Below, one piece after another: positions 36,628-47,828 of a stretch of 64,000 nucleotides of DNA. This DNA is from Thermoleophilaceae bacterium. Its GTDB lineage: Bacteria; Actinomycetota; Thermoleophilia; Solirubrobacterales; Thermoleophilaceae. The notes beneath the pieces were generated by a model. The model was not told the origin of the DNA and did no database searches. It was given only the letters and a program-made list of their open reading frames with translations. Positions within the stretch are counted from its first letter, which is position 1. Each line of letters opens with the position of its first letter. The stretch is taken from positions 55,783-119,782 of the forward strand of contig JAUJNT010000007.1 in assembly GCA_030448005.1 (NCBI GenBank), written 5' to 3'. The position numbers and the translations under genes are program-made.

Positions 36628-37056
36628 TCAGCGCGCGCCGGGTTGGCCGCTCTGCCGCACGCGCTCCTCGCCCTCGCGGATGTTGCCGTCGCGTCCCACG
36701 TATCCGCCCTTGGCGCCCACGACCACGTAGACGGCATCCACCTCTCCCACGCTCTTCACCTTGCGGTGGGTGGGTGCGGCCACCCGGGCAAGTCCGCCGG
36801 CGCCGAGCCTGTGGGTCGTGCCGTCGCCGAACTCGATCTCGACGGTGCCTGAGTGCACGAAGTAGAGCTCCTCCTGCTCGTCGTGAAAGTGAAAGCCGGA
36901 CTCGATCCCCGGCGGCATGACGATGGCGTTCACGCCGAACTCCTCCACCCCCAGCTCACGACGGATCTTGCGAAAGCCCGGCCCGTCGCCCAGATCGTCG
37001 AGGCTGGCCACAGCGTAGCCCTCCCCCTTCACCGGGCCTCGCGGCTGGTGGCCCAT
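36628..37056 (-). CDS. Cupin-domain protein
   Basis: 142 residues. Central cupin with GFHFHDEQEELYFVHSG (His-x-His plus Glu metal motif) and a second motif with a THR/HRL loop. Metal-dependent cupins include dioxygenases, isomerases and small-molecule binders; nothing more specific can be said. It converges on the SDR gene. Confidence 0.88.
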   Translation of the reverse strand: MGHQPRGPVKGEGYAVASLDDLGDGPGFRKIRRELGVEEFGVNAIVMPPGIESGFHFHDEQEELYFVHSGTVEIEFGDGTTHRLGAGGLARVAAPTHRKVKSVGEVDAVYVVVGAKGGYVGRDGNIREGEERVRQSGQPGAR

Positions 37057-37062
37057 GAGCGC

Positions 37063-37290
37063 CTACTGGCCGGCGCGGTCGGCCGACTCGCCCCGCTCGC
37101 TCTGGGCCTCCTGCGGCCGTTCCTCGTCGTCGCCGGGGTCGGGCACGGCGCCCGGCACGCTCGTGTCGGCCTGCTTTGCCTCCCAGTCGCTCTTGGCCTC
37201 CTTGATGTTCTCCTCCACGCGCTCGCCTTCCTTGGCAAGCCGCTCGGCGTCCGAGTCGGCCTCGTCGCTCTTCTTCTCGTAGCTCTCCAT
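37063..37290 (-). CDS. Small highly charged protein, unknown
   Basis: 75 residues, almost entirely Glu/Asp/Lys/Arg/Ser/Gln with no hydrophobic core, so probably disordered or a short coiled coil (ERLAKEGERVEENIKEAKSD). Starts at an ATG 6 nt upstream of the cupin gene and is likely co-transcribed. No family recognised. Confidence 0.6.
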   Translation of the reverse strand: MESYEKKSDEADSDAERLAKEGERVEENIKEAKSDWEAKQADTSVPGAVPDPGDDEERPQEAQSERGESADRAGQ

Positions 37291-37342
37291 CTGATTCCGC
37301 TACCCCGCAGGCACCGCGACGAAACGGCGCGGGTGGCGCGCC

Positions 37343-38113
37343 CTAGCCTCCGGCGGCCTCCGCGCGCCGCAGGCCGAGGAGCGCCCAGCCGGCGAGCAGG
37401 ACCGCAAGCGCAGCTGCCGCGCCGAAGGCCGGCAGCGCGTCGGCGCCGCCGCCGGCGATAAGTTCCCGCCCCTCCTCGATGATGGCGGTGACCGGATTGA
37501 CCCGCGCCACGGCCTCGACCCAGCCGCTCAGCAGGTCCACCGGGACATAGACGGGTGCCGTGAACAGGATGAGGAACGTGGGGGTCTGCATCAGCGGCCC
37601 CGCCTGCAGGGAGCGGAAGCGCAGCGCGATCCCCGCGGCCCACATCATCGCCGCGAAGTTGACGATCGCCGCCAGGGCGTACAGACCCACGAGGTCTACG
37701 GCGTCCCCACCCACCTGCATGCCGGTGGCGAGCGCTATCGCCGTCAGCAGGACCCAGATGAAGACCGCGCGCACCAGAGCCGACAGCGCGTAGCCGGCGA
37801 TGATGGCCGTGCGGCCAGGCGCAGCCAGCATCATGCGCCGACCGAAGCCCGACTCGAAGTCCCGCGCCATCCCGAATCCCGTGAAGACCCCGCCGAAAGC
37901 CGAGGCCTGCAGCAGCACGAAGACGAACTGGAAGGCCGTGTAGCCCGCCGCGTAATCGAACCCTGGAGCCTCCGAGACCCTCGACAGCCCGCCGGCGAAG
38001 GCCGTGAAGAAGAAGAGCGGGAAGAGCAACGCCGGCACGATGAGCGTCGGGTTGCGGAAGAAGTTGTGCAGGGTTCGCCAGGCGATCCCCAGCGTGACGC
38101 TTCGGAACCTCAT
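37343..38113 (-). CDS. ABC-2 exporter permease (second subunit)
   Basis: 256 residues from the ATG at 38113. WRTLHNFFRNPTLIVPALLF entry, six membrane helices, VYVPVDLLSGWVEAVARVNP late segment characteristic of ABC-2 permeases. Its start overlaps the stop of the upstream permease by 4 nt, so the two permeases form a heterodimeric channel with the ATPase at 38886. Confidence 0.93.
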   Translation of the reverse strand: MRFRSVTLGIAWRTLHNFFRNPTLIVPALLFPLFFFTAFAGGLSRVSEAPGFDYAAGYTAFQFVFVLLQASAFGGVFTGFGMARDFESGFGRRMMLAAPGRTAIIAGYALSALVRAVFIWVLLTAIALATGMQVGGDAVDLVGLYALAAIVNFAAMMWAAGIALRFRSLQAGPLMQTPTFLILFTAPVYVPVDLLSGWVEAVARVNPVTAIIEEGRELIAGGGADALPAFGAAAALAVLLAGWALLGLRRAEAAGG

Positions 38114-38889
38114 GTCCGTACCAGCCTCCCGCGCAGGCCCGTGACCGCCAACAGGAGGAAGATCACCGCGATGACCGCCGCATTGCCGAAGGCCAGCGCC
38201 AGCGCCTCGCCGTCGAAGCCGTCGATGTAGAGGCTGCGGATGCCCTCGATCAGGTAGCTCACCGGGTTGAGCGTGGCGATCGTGCGAAACCAGTCCTGCT
38301 CTATCAGCGGTCGCGGCAGGGCCATCGAGGAGAGAAACAGGAAGACGAACAGCACCGGGAAGAGGCCCTGCACCGCCTCCCCGTCGCCGAACTTGAAGGC
38401 GGCGAAGACGCCGATGCACCCGAAGGCAAAGGTGATAAGCACCGCGAGGGCCAGCAGCACGAGCGCGCCGGAGAGCCCCGCCGCGAAGCCGGCGCCCGCG
38501 GCGAGCCCCACCAACAGGTACACGAGCGCGTTGATCAGACCCAGCGCGATCACCCCGGCGAGCTGGCCCGCCACGAGGGCGAGGCCGCTCATCGGTGTGA
38601 GCGCCAGGCGGTCGAGAAAGCCGGTCTCGATGTCGCGTGCCAGATCCGCCCCGCCGTTCAACACGGCGAAGATGCCCGACTGGATGAAGGTGACCGCCAG
38701 GGCAAAGGTGAGGTAGGAGTCGGTCGGGAAACCGGGCAGGTTGGTGGCGGCGTCGAGCCCGCCGGCGTTTATCGCCAGCAGGAACAGCGGGAAGGTGATC
38801 GTGGGCACCACCTGCGCCGGCTGGCGCAGCGTGCGCTTGATCGAACGGCGGGCGAGCTCCGCCACCTGGGTCCCCACGGGCGAGCTCAC
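38110..38889 (-). CDS. ABC-2 exporter permease (first subunit)
   Basis: 259 residues, GTG start, six membrane helices: RRSIKRTLRQPAQVVPTITF entry, ARDIETGFLDRLALTPMSG loop, and DWFRTIATLNPVSYLIEGIR near the end, all typical of daunorubicin-resistance-type permeases. Overlaps the ATPase stop by 4 nt. Confidence 0.93.
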   Translation of the reverse strand: MSSPVGTQVAELARRSIKRTLRQPAQVVPTITFPLFLLAINAGGLDAATNLPGFPTDSYLTFALAVTFIQSGIFAVLNGGADLARDIETGFLDRLALTPMSGLALVAGQLAGVIALGLINALVYLLVGLAAGAGFAAGLSGALVLLALAVLITFAFGCIGVFAAFKFGDGEAVQGLFPVLFVFLFLSSMALPRPLIEQDWFRTIATLNPVSYLIEGIRSLYIDGFDGEALALAFGNAAVIAVIFLLLAVTGLRGRLVRT

Positions 38890-39926
38890 GCGGTGGCTGC
38901 CCCTGAAGCGGCCGGCTCACGTGGATCGGCTGGCGCGGGAGCCTGCGCGTCGCTCTGGCCCGATCCCTCGAGTGTCCGGCCCGTCTTCGCGAGAAAGACG
39001 TCGTCGAGCGTCGGGGCGTGTAGCTGCAGGTGGGCCACCTCGATCCCCTCACGATCGAGCGCGCGCACCACGTCGACCAGCGAGGCGTCCCCGCCCTTCA
39101 GCCGCACGGCGATGCTCTGGTCGATCGCGTGCGGGCACTCACCGTCGCCGCTGCCGAAGCGCTCGAGCACCCGCGCAACGTCGCCCCGCCGCTCGGGGTC
39201 GCTGGGGACCGCCTCCACGCTGGGCTCGCCGATCTCGGCCTTGAGCGACTCCGGAGTGCCCTCGGCCACGATCCGGCCGTGGTCGATGATCCCCACGCGG
39301 TTGGCGAGCGCGTCGGCCTCCTCGAGGTACTGGGTGGTGAGGAACACGGTGACGCCCTCGTCCCTGGCCAGATGCGCAACCTCCTCCCACAGCGCGGTGC
39401 GGCTCTGGATGTCGAGGCCGGTGGTGGGTTCGTCGAGGAAGAGGATGCGCGGCCCGTGAACGAGCGCCAGCGCCAGGTCCAGCCTGCGCTTCATGCCGCC
39501 CGAGTAGCCCCCCACCTTGCGGTCTGCGGCATCCCCGAGCCCCACGCGCTCGATCAGCGAGTCGCCGCGCTTCCTGCGCTCCGCCTTCGGCAGGCCGTGG
39601 AGCGCCGTCTGCAGGCGCATGTGCTCGCGTGCGGTGAGGAACGGGTCGAGCGCCGCCTCCTGCAGGGCCGCGCCGATGTTCTCCCGCACCCGTGCACCGT
39701 CGCGGCGGACCTCGTAGCCCGCCACCCGCGCCGTGCCCTCGTCCGGCGGCAGCAGCGTGGTGAGCATCAGCACCGTGGTGGACTTGCCGGCGCCATTTGG
39801 CCCGAGGAAGCCGTAGATCTCGCCCGGATCCACGCGCAGGTCAATGCCATCCACCGCTCGGGGGCCCTTCTTGAACTCCTTGACGAGGCCCTCGATCTCG
39901 ATGCTTGCGGGATGCTCGTGGCTCAT
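38886..39926 (-). CDS. ABC exporter ATP-binding protein (daunorubicin-resistance type)
   Basis: 346 residues from the ATG at 39926. GPNGAGKSTT (Walker A), YSGGMKRRLDLAL signature, ILFLDEPTTGLD (Walker B), TTQYLEEADALANRVGIID, and a long C-terminal DrrA-type domain (VEAVPSDPERR..., APTLDDVFLAKTGRTL). Energises the two permeases downstream. Divergent from a MarR regulator across a short AT-rich operator region, so probably repressed by it and induced by a drug-like ligand. Confidence 0.95.
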   Translation of the reverse strand: MSHEHPASIEIEGLVKEFKKGPRAVDGIDLRVDPGEIYGFLGPNGAGKSTTVLMLTTLLPPDEGTARVAGYEVRRDGARVRENIGAALQEAALDPFLTAREHMRLQTALHGLPKAERRKRGDSLIERVGLGDAADRKVGGYSGGMKRRLDLALALVHGPRILFLDEPTTGLDIQSRTALWEEVAHLARDEGVTVFLTTQYLEEADALANRVGIIDHGRIVAEGTPESLKAEIGEPSVEAVPSDPERRGDVARVLERFGSGDGECPHAIDQSIAVRLKGGDASLVDVVRALDREGIEVAHLQLHAPTLDDVFLAKTGRTLEGSGQSDAQAPAPADPREPAASGAATA

Positions 39927-39952
39927 GCCGGCACCGTAGCACAATGCTTGAG

Positions 39953-39990
39953 TTTGCCAACTATCGGGTGACTCTACTATGGTTGGCATA
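39953..39990. promoter_or_regulatory. Inverted repeat in the divergent marR-ABC promoter (putative MarR operator)
   Basis: TTTGCCAACTAT (39953-39964) is matched by ATGGTTGGCATA (39979-39990), 10 of 12 positions complementary, with perfect core TGCCAAC / GTTGGCA. It lies in the only AT-rich stretch between the two divergent genes, directly before the MarR start at 39996. A TACTAT at 39975-39980 may be a -10 element, which would make the marR mRNA nearly leaderless. Confidence 0.5.
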
Positions 39991-39995
39991 CCACC

Positions 39996-40427
39996 ATGAG
40001 CACGCGACCTAAGCTCGATGCGGCCACCGAGGCCTGGAGCCTGTTCCTCGGGATCCTGTTCGACGAGCGCCCCCCGCGCGTGCCGGCCGTCGCGGCGGAG
40101 TTCGACGTGTCGCCGATGGCCCTCAAGATGCTCCAGGGCCTCGAGCCCGGGGCGACGCTTCCGATGAGCGCCCTGGCCGACAGGCTCTTCTGCGACGCCT
40201 CCAACGTCACCGGCATGGTGGACCGCCTGGAGGCACGCGGCCTGCTCGAGCGGCGCGACGACCCCGGCGACCGCCGCGTCAAGCTGATCACCCTCACCGA
40301 CGAGGGAGCTGCCGTCCGCGAGAGGGTGCTCGCGCGCCTCTACGAGCCGCCAGAGGCGATCGCCCGCCTCTCGCGGGCCGACCAGCGGGCGCTGCGGGAC
40401 CTGCTGCGGCGTGCGATCGGCGCCTGA
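39996..40427 (+). CDS. MarR family transcriptional regulator
   Basis: 143 residues. Winged helix-turn-helix: MSALADRLFCDASNVTGMVD (recognition helix) followed by the wing ERRDDPGDRRVKLITLTDEG, where DxRxxxxxLT is the MarR signature. Terminal helices supply the dimer interface. Likely autoregulated and controlling the divergent ABC exporter through the inverted repeat between them. Confidence 0.94.
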   Translation: MSTRPKLDAATEAWSLFLGILFDERPPRVPAVAAEFDVSPMALKMLQGLEPGATLPMSALADRLFCDASNVTGMVDRLEARGLLERRDDPGDRRVKLITLTDEGAAVRERVLARLYEPPEAIARLSRADQRALRDLLRRAIGA

Positions 40428-40484
40428 GCCGCGACCTCTATCTTTTCCTTGGCCGTGCGCGCGCCGGCCGCCGTCCGCGGGCCC

Positions 40485-41363
40485 TTATCCGCCGACCACC
40501 GCTCCGCCGTTGGGATGGAGCACCTGACCGGACATGTACGACGAGTCCTCGCTTGCGAGGAAGACGTAGCAGGGCGCGATCTCCGACGGCTGGCCCGCGC
40601 GCCCGAGCGGCACGTGATCGCCGAAGTCCGCGACCTTCTCCGCCGTGAAGGTGGCGGGGATCAGGGGCGTCCACACGGGGCCAGGAGCCACGGCGTTCAC
40701 GCGGATGTTCCGCTCCGCGAGCTGGCCGGAGAGGGCGCGGGTGAAGGAGACGATGGCCCCGTTGGTGGCGGAGTAGTCGATCATCGACGGGTTGCCCTGG
40801 TAGGCGGTCACGCTCGTGGTGTTCACGATCGAGGAGCCCTCGCCGAGGTGGGGCATGGCCGCCTGGGTGAGGAAGAACATCGAGTAGACGTTGGTGCGGA
40901 ACGTCCGCTCGAGCTGGTGGGCGGTGATGTCCTCGAACCTGTCGCGGGGATGCTGCTCACCGGCGTGGTTCACGAGCACGTCGAGGCCCCCGATGCCGTC
41001 GATGGCCCGCCGCACCGCCGTGTGGCAGTGCTCCTCCTCCTTGAGGTCGCAGCCGATCGGCACGCAGCGCCTCCCGTGCTCCTCCACCATGCCCACCGTC
41101 TCATCGGCGTCCTCATGCTCGTCCAGGTAGACGATCGCCACGTCGGCTCCCTCCATGGCGAACAACACGGCCACCGCACGGCCGATGCCCGAATCCCCGC
41201 CGGTGATAAGCGCCCGGCGACCGTCCAGCTTGCCGCTGCCCTGGTAGTGGGCCGGAACCGAGATGGGCGGCGGATCCATCTCGGACTGAAGCCCCGGCTG
41301 ACGCGGCTGGTGCTGGGGCGTGCGCTGCTCCTGCTGCTCATCGGCGTCGGTGGCCTTGCTCAC
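40485..41363 (-). CDS. SDR family protein (general stress protein 39-like) with altered active site
   Basis: 292 residues from the GTG at 41363, which has GGAGG 6 nt upstream. An N-terminal Gln-rich extension (~1-35) precedes LITGGDSGIGRA (NADP loop). Family consensus would be LVNNAAEQH and YSATKGA; here they read LVNHAGEQH and YSATNGA. The catalytic Lys of YxxxK is therefore replaced by Asn and the structural Asn of NNAG by His. VNAVAPGPVWTPLI and a GQVLHPNGG end are intact. The fold should form, but normal SDR catalysis is doubtful. Confidence 0.9.
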   Translation of the reverse strand: MSKATDADEQQEQRTPQHQPRQPGLQSEMDPPPISVPAHYQGSGKLDGRRALITGGDSGIGRAVAVLFAMEGADVAIVYLDEHEDADETVGMVEEHGRRCVPIGCDLKEEEHCHTAVRRAIDGIGGLDVLVNHAGEQHPRDRFEDITAHQLERTFRTNVYSMFFLTQAAMPHLGEGSSIVNTTSVTAYQGNPSMIDYSATNGAIVSFTRALSGQLAERNIRVNAVAPGPVWTPLIPATFTAEKVADFGDHVPLGRAGQPSEIAPCYVFLASEDSSYMSGQVLHPNGGAVVGG

Positions 41364-41437
41364 CGGCTGCCTCCTTGGTCTCTCGGAATATGCATCCCCT
41401 GGCTGTACCCAGGCCCCCGCTCGATAGCCCTTCGAGC

Positions 41438-41869
41438 TCAACCGAGCTCCGCTGCCGCCTCCCGGATCAGCCGCTCGGCCAGCTCGCCCTGCGCGTCGGT
41501 CAGCCGGATATGCGACTGCTGGCTGAGTGACCGCGCCCGCACGTCGATGTCCTCAATTGCGGGCGCATAGGAGAGGAGCGGCACCGACACCACATGCTCC
41601 ACCTCCACGACCCAGGGCCAGCGCGGATGCCCGCCCGGCTCGGGCTCCTCTGAGATCACCTCCTCGACCATGTAGATCCGACCGGAGCCGAACCACCTCG
41701 CCGAGCCGGCGGCGTAGTTCACGAGCCGATGGCCGCGAGCGATCCGAGGGCGGCGGGGAAAGGCGCTGATCGGCCCCTGCTCGCGCCGCCACGCCCGGTG
41801 GCGCGGTCCCCAGTCATCCGCGTGCATCGGATGGTCCCGCGTCCCCGAGACCTTGATCCAGTGCGACAC
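41438..41869 (-). CDS. Conserved hypothetical protein, unknown
   Basis: 143 residues, GTG start. Mostly beta with conserved-looking aromatic stretches: MSHWIKVSGT, RLVNYAAGSARWFGSGRIY, GHPRWPWVVEVEHVVSVPLL, and a final SHIRLTDAQGELAERLIREA. The pattern resembles small PUA/EVE-like nucleic-acid-binding folds, but that is only a suggestion. No catalytic motif seen. Confidence 0.65.
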   Translation of the reverse strand: MSHWIKVSGTRDHPMHADDWGPRHRAWRREQGPISAFPRRPRIARGHRLVNYAAGSARWFGSGRIYMVEEVISEEPEPGGHPRWPWVVEVEHVVSVPLLSYAPAIEDIDVRARSLSQQSHIRLTDAQGELAERLIREAAAELG

Positions 41870-41903
41870 CGCCCTTGCGCTCCGCCTGCCCCAGGGTGAA
41901 GGC

Positions 41904-42314
41904 TCAGTCGGTGGCGTTCTCTTGGCGCAGGGAGATCAGCCCCAGCGCCACGCCCGCCACCGCGGGCAGGGCCACGAGCGTCGCGACGGGGCCGGAGAGA
42001 TAGCCGGCACGGTTGCCGAGCAGGGCTGCCGCGGCGTCGGCGGCGTCACAGACGAGGGCCCCCAAGAGCCACTTGCGACGCGCCTCACCCTCGGAGGCAA
42101 GGGTGCCGGCCCCGAGCACCAAGTCCCGCACGCCGAACAGGCGGGCGAGCAAGGGCGCCTGCGGGTTGCCCGCCGTGTCGAGCCCGAACAGGCGGCCCGC
42201 CAGGTTGGGTGTGAGCCAAGCGGCGGAGCCGATGGCGATTCGCGTGACAGCCATCGTGGTGGTGGCGGTGTCGCCGGTGATCGGCAGGCCGGGGGAAGCT
42301 GGTTGGCTTGTCAT
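41904..42314 (-). CDS. Small membrane protein, DUF4267-like
   Basis: 136 residues, three or four hydrophobic segments. A RLFGVRDLVLGAGTLAS segment and a preceding A.LTPNLAGRLFGLDTAG resemble the DUF4267 family. Function unknown. The 217-nt gap upstream of it (42315-42531) holds no gene I can support. Confidence 0.6.
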   Translation of the reverse strand: MTSQPASPGLPITGDTATTTMAVTRIAIGSAAWLTPNLAGRLFGLDTAGNPQAPLLARLFGVRDLVLGAGTLASEGEARRKWLLGALVCDAADAAAALLGNRAGYLSGPVATLVALPAVAGVALGLISLRQENATD

Positions 42315-42531
42315 CGGTGGATCCTACGGGGCTCGATCCAGCCGCGGCCCGGGCGAGGCGGACATACGCGCTTGCCCTGCCGCGATGGCAGCGGCCGTGG
42401 CGCTACTCGGCACCCTCGGTGCTCGGCACCCAGGCGGTGGTGCAGCTCGTGAAGCTGAGAGCGCTTGTAAGGCGACGCCCACCATCACCCCGACGCAGAG
42501 CACAGGCCAAGGACACCTCGAAGCAGTACGG

Positions 42532-42996
42532 CTACCCGCCCATCGCCTCTGCCGCCCGCTTCTCCAACTCCTCCGGAGGTACGTCCTCCACGTGGGTTGC
42601 CACGCTCCAGCGGTGCCCGAAGGGATCCTCGAACTGGCCGATGCGGTCGCCGTAGAACTGATCCTCAAGGGGGCGAAGGGAGGTGGCACCGGCCGCCAGG
42701 GCGGCGTCAAAGACGGCGTCCACGTCCTCGACATAGAGGCTGATGGTCACCGGACTGCCACCGAAGGTCTTCGGGCCGCGGATATCCATGTCGGGGAACT
42801 CGTCGGCGAGCATGATGAGCGAATCGCCGAGCTCGAGCTCGGCATGGCCGATCCTCCCGCCGGGTGCGTCCATGCGCATCCGCTCCCTCGCCCCCAGGAC
42901 CTTCTCGTAGAACTCGATCGCCGCCGCCGCGCCGTCCATGACCAGGTACGGCGTAACCCGCGGGTAACCATCGGGAATCGGCTTGACATCGGCCAT
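42532..42996 (-). CDS. VOC / PhnB-like protein
   Basis: 154 residues. YPRVTPYLVMDGAAAAIEFY opening, ERMRMDAPGGRIGHAELELG, GDRIGQFEDPFGHRWSVATH: all typical of the PhnB (3-demethylubiquinone-like) branch of the VOC superfamily. Activity not predictable; many members bind small molecules without known catalysis. Confidence 0.9.
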   Translation of the reverse strand: MADVKPIPDGYPRVTPYLVMDGAAAAIEFYEKVLGARERMRMDAPGGRIGHAELELGDSLIMLADEFPDMDIRGPKTFGGSPVTISLYVEDVDAVFDAALAAGATSLRPLEDQFYGDRIGQFEDPFGHRWSVATHVEDVPPEELEKRAAEAMGG

Positions 42997-43107
42997 GTCT
43001 TCCTCCTGTAGCTGCTCGGGCTCTCCAGACGGACTGCCCTTCGCACCCTACCGCCGTGAGCCGGCCGATCCGGTCGCTCGACGACCGCGGCGTATGCTCG
43101 CGCTCTG

Positions 43108-46575
<3,468 letters not shown>

Positions 46576-46579
46576 TCTC

Positions 46580-46594
46580 GCGCCGGCCCGGCGC
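46580..46594. terminator. Hairpin between converging pyc and prk
   Basis: GCGCCG (46580-46585) / CGGCGC (46589-46594) with loop GCC, 5 nt after the pyc stop and before the convergent phosphoribulokinase stop. Plausible bidirectional terminator; there is no T-tract. Confidence 0.45.
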
Positions 46595-46649
46595 CACTCG
46601 AACCCCCCCTTGCGCTGCTGTCACGCGCCGCGGCGGCCGCGACGGCTGC

Positions 46650-47615
46650 TCAGGCGTCTTTCTCCGAGCCGTCCTCGTCAGACTGCCCGGCGGCCTTGTC
46701 CTCCGAGCGAGCGCCTTCGCCGCCCAGCGCCACCGCGGCCTTGGCCGTCACCATGTGGTACAGCACGAGCAGCTGAACGAGGGCGAGCGAGTCGGAGCGC
46801 TTGACCTCGTCCCCGACGGTGAACTCGCCGAGCCGCTCGGAGCGTAGGTGGCTCGCGAAGTGCAGCGCTTCCCAGATCGACTCCTGGATCTCCTCTGCGT
46901 GCTCGTGCTTGACGTCACCCGGGATCCGGACGTAGGGGTCCGGGCCCTCCTCGATCAGCGTGATCCCCCTGTCGCCCTTGCCGAGGAACGGTGAGAGGTC
47001 GGGATGGGGCAGCGTGTCGCGCAGGACCACCTGGGCGTCGAGGTTGTCGGGATCTCCACTCTCGCTCTCCATGAACTTGATCACGAGGTCGCCGTAGCGC
47101 TCCTGGGGGCGGATGAACTGCGCGGAGTCGGGCTCTCGCTTCTCGAGGTCCTCCAGCACCCCTTCCTCGGTGTAACCGCGCTTGGAGGTGTCGCGCTTGA
47201 CCTTCCACTTGCGGCGCAGGTCCTCGGGCGGCGCCAGGTAGACGCGCACGTCATAGGAGTCGCGCAGTCCCTCGGTGTGGTAGCCGAGCAGGCCCTCCAC
47301 CACGGCGAACGCCTTCGGGGAGATGTACTCCGGCGGTCCGAACGTGCCGTCGGCGTGCTTGTACACGGGCTTGAGGACCGGCTTGCCATCGCGCAACAGC
47401 GACAGGTGCTGCCCGATGATGTCCATGTAGTTGCACTCCGGATTCAGCGGCGTGATGTTGTGCTCCTTGCGCTGCTCACGGTCGTACTTGTGGTAGTCGT
47501 CGGTCCCGATGTGGGTCACCTGCTCCTCGCCGAGGATGTCGACGAGCCCACCCGAGATCGTCGTCTTCCCCGCCGCCGAGTCGCCAACGATTCCAAGAAT
47601 GACCGGTCGCGGCAC
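46650..47615 (-). CDS. prk: Phosphoribulokinase
   Basis: 321 residues from the GTG at 47615 (MPRPVILGIVGDS), with GAGAGGGG upstream. Walker A GDSAAGKTT, HIGTDDYHKYDREQRKEHN, LNPECNYMDIIGQHL, PVYKHADGTFG, and a VVEGLLGYHTEGLRDSYDVR segment match class II phosphoribulokinases, which make ribulose-1,5-bisphosphate from ribulose-5-phosphate. A uridine-kinase-like role is less likely given the long match. No RuBisCO or other Calvin-cycle gene is in the window. Confidence 0.88.
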   Translation of the reverse strand: MPRPVILGIVGDSAAGKTTISGGLVDILGEEQVTHIGTDDYHKYDREQRKEHNITPLNPECNYMDIIGQHLSLLRDGKPVLKPVYKHADGTFGPPEYISPKAFAVVEGLLGYHTEGLRDSYDVRVYLAPPEDLRRKWKVKRDTSKRGYTEEGVLEDLEKREPDSAQFIRPQERYGDLVIKFMESESGDPDNLDAQVVLRDTLPHPDLSPFLGKGDRGITLIEEGPDPYVRIPGDVKHEHAEEIQESIWEALHFASHLRSERLGEFTVGDEVKRSDSLALVQLLVLYHMVTAKAAVALGGEGARSEDKAAGQSDEDGSEKDA

Positions 47616-47828
47616 TGTTTTACCCCTCTCCTCTTGGCCTTCCGGATGCCCGCCCAATGCGGCCTTCACGGTTTGGACCTGGTCAGCGCAACGTTATACC
47701 GCTGCGCCCCTTCGAGTCACGCGACCCCGCAACCGCGTCATGATGACCAGCGAGCTCAGTGCCGAGGACGTGCTCGACCCCGCCGTGACCCGGCTCCTGC
47801 GACGATCGGCGGGTGAGCGTTACGGAAC

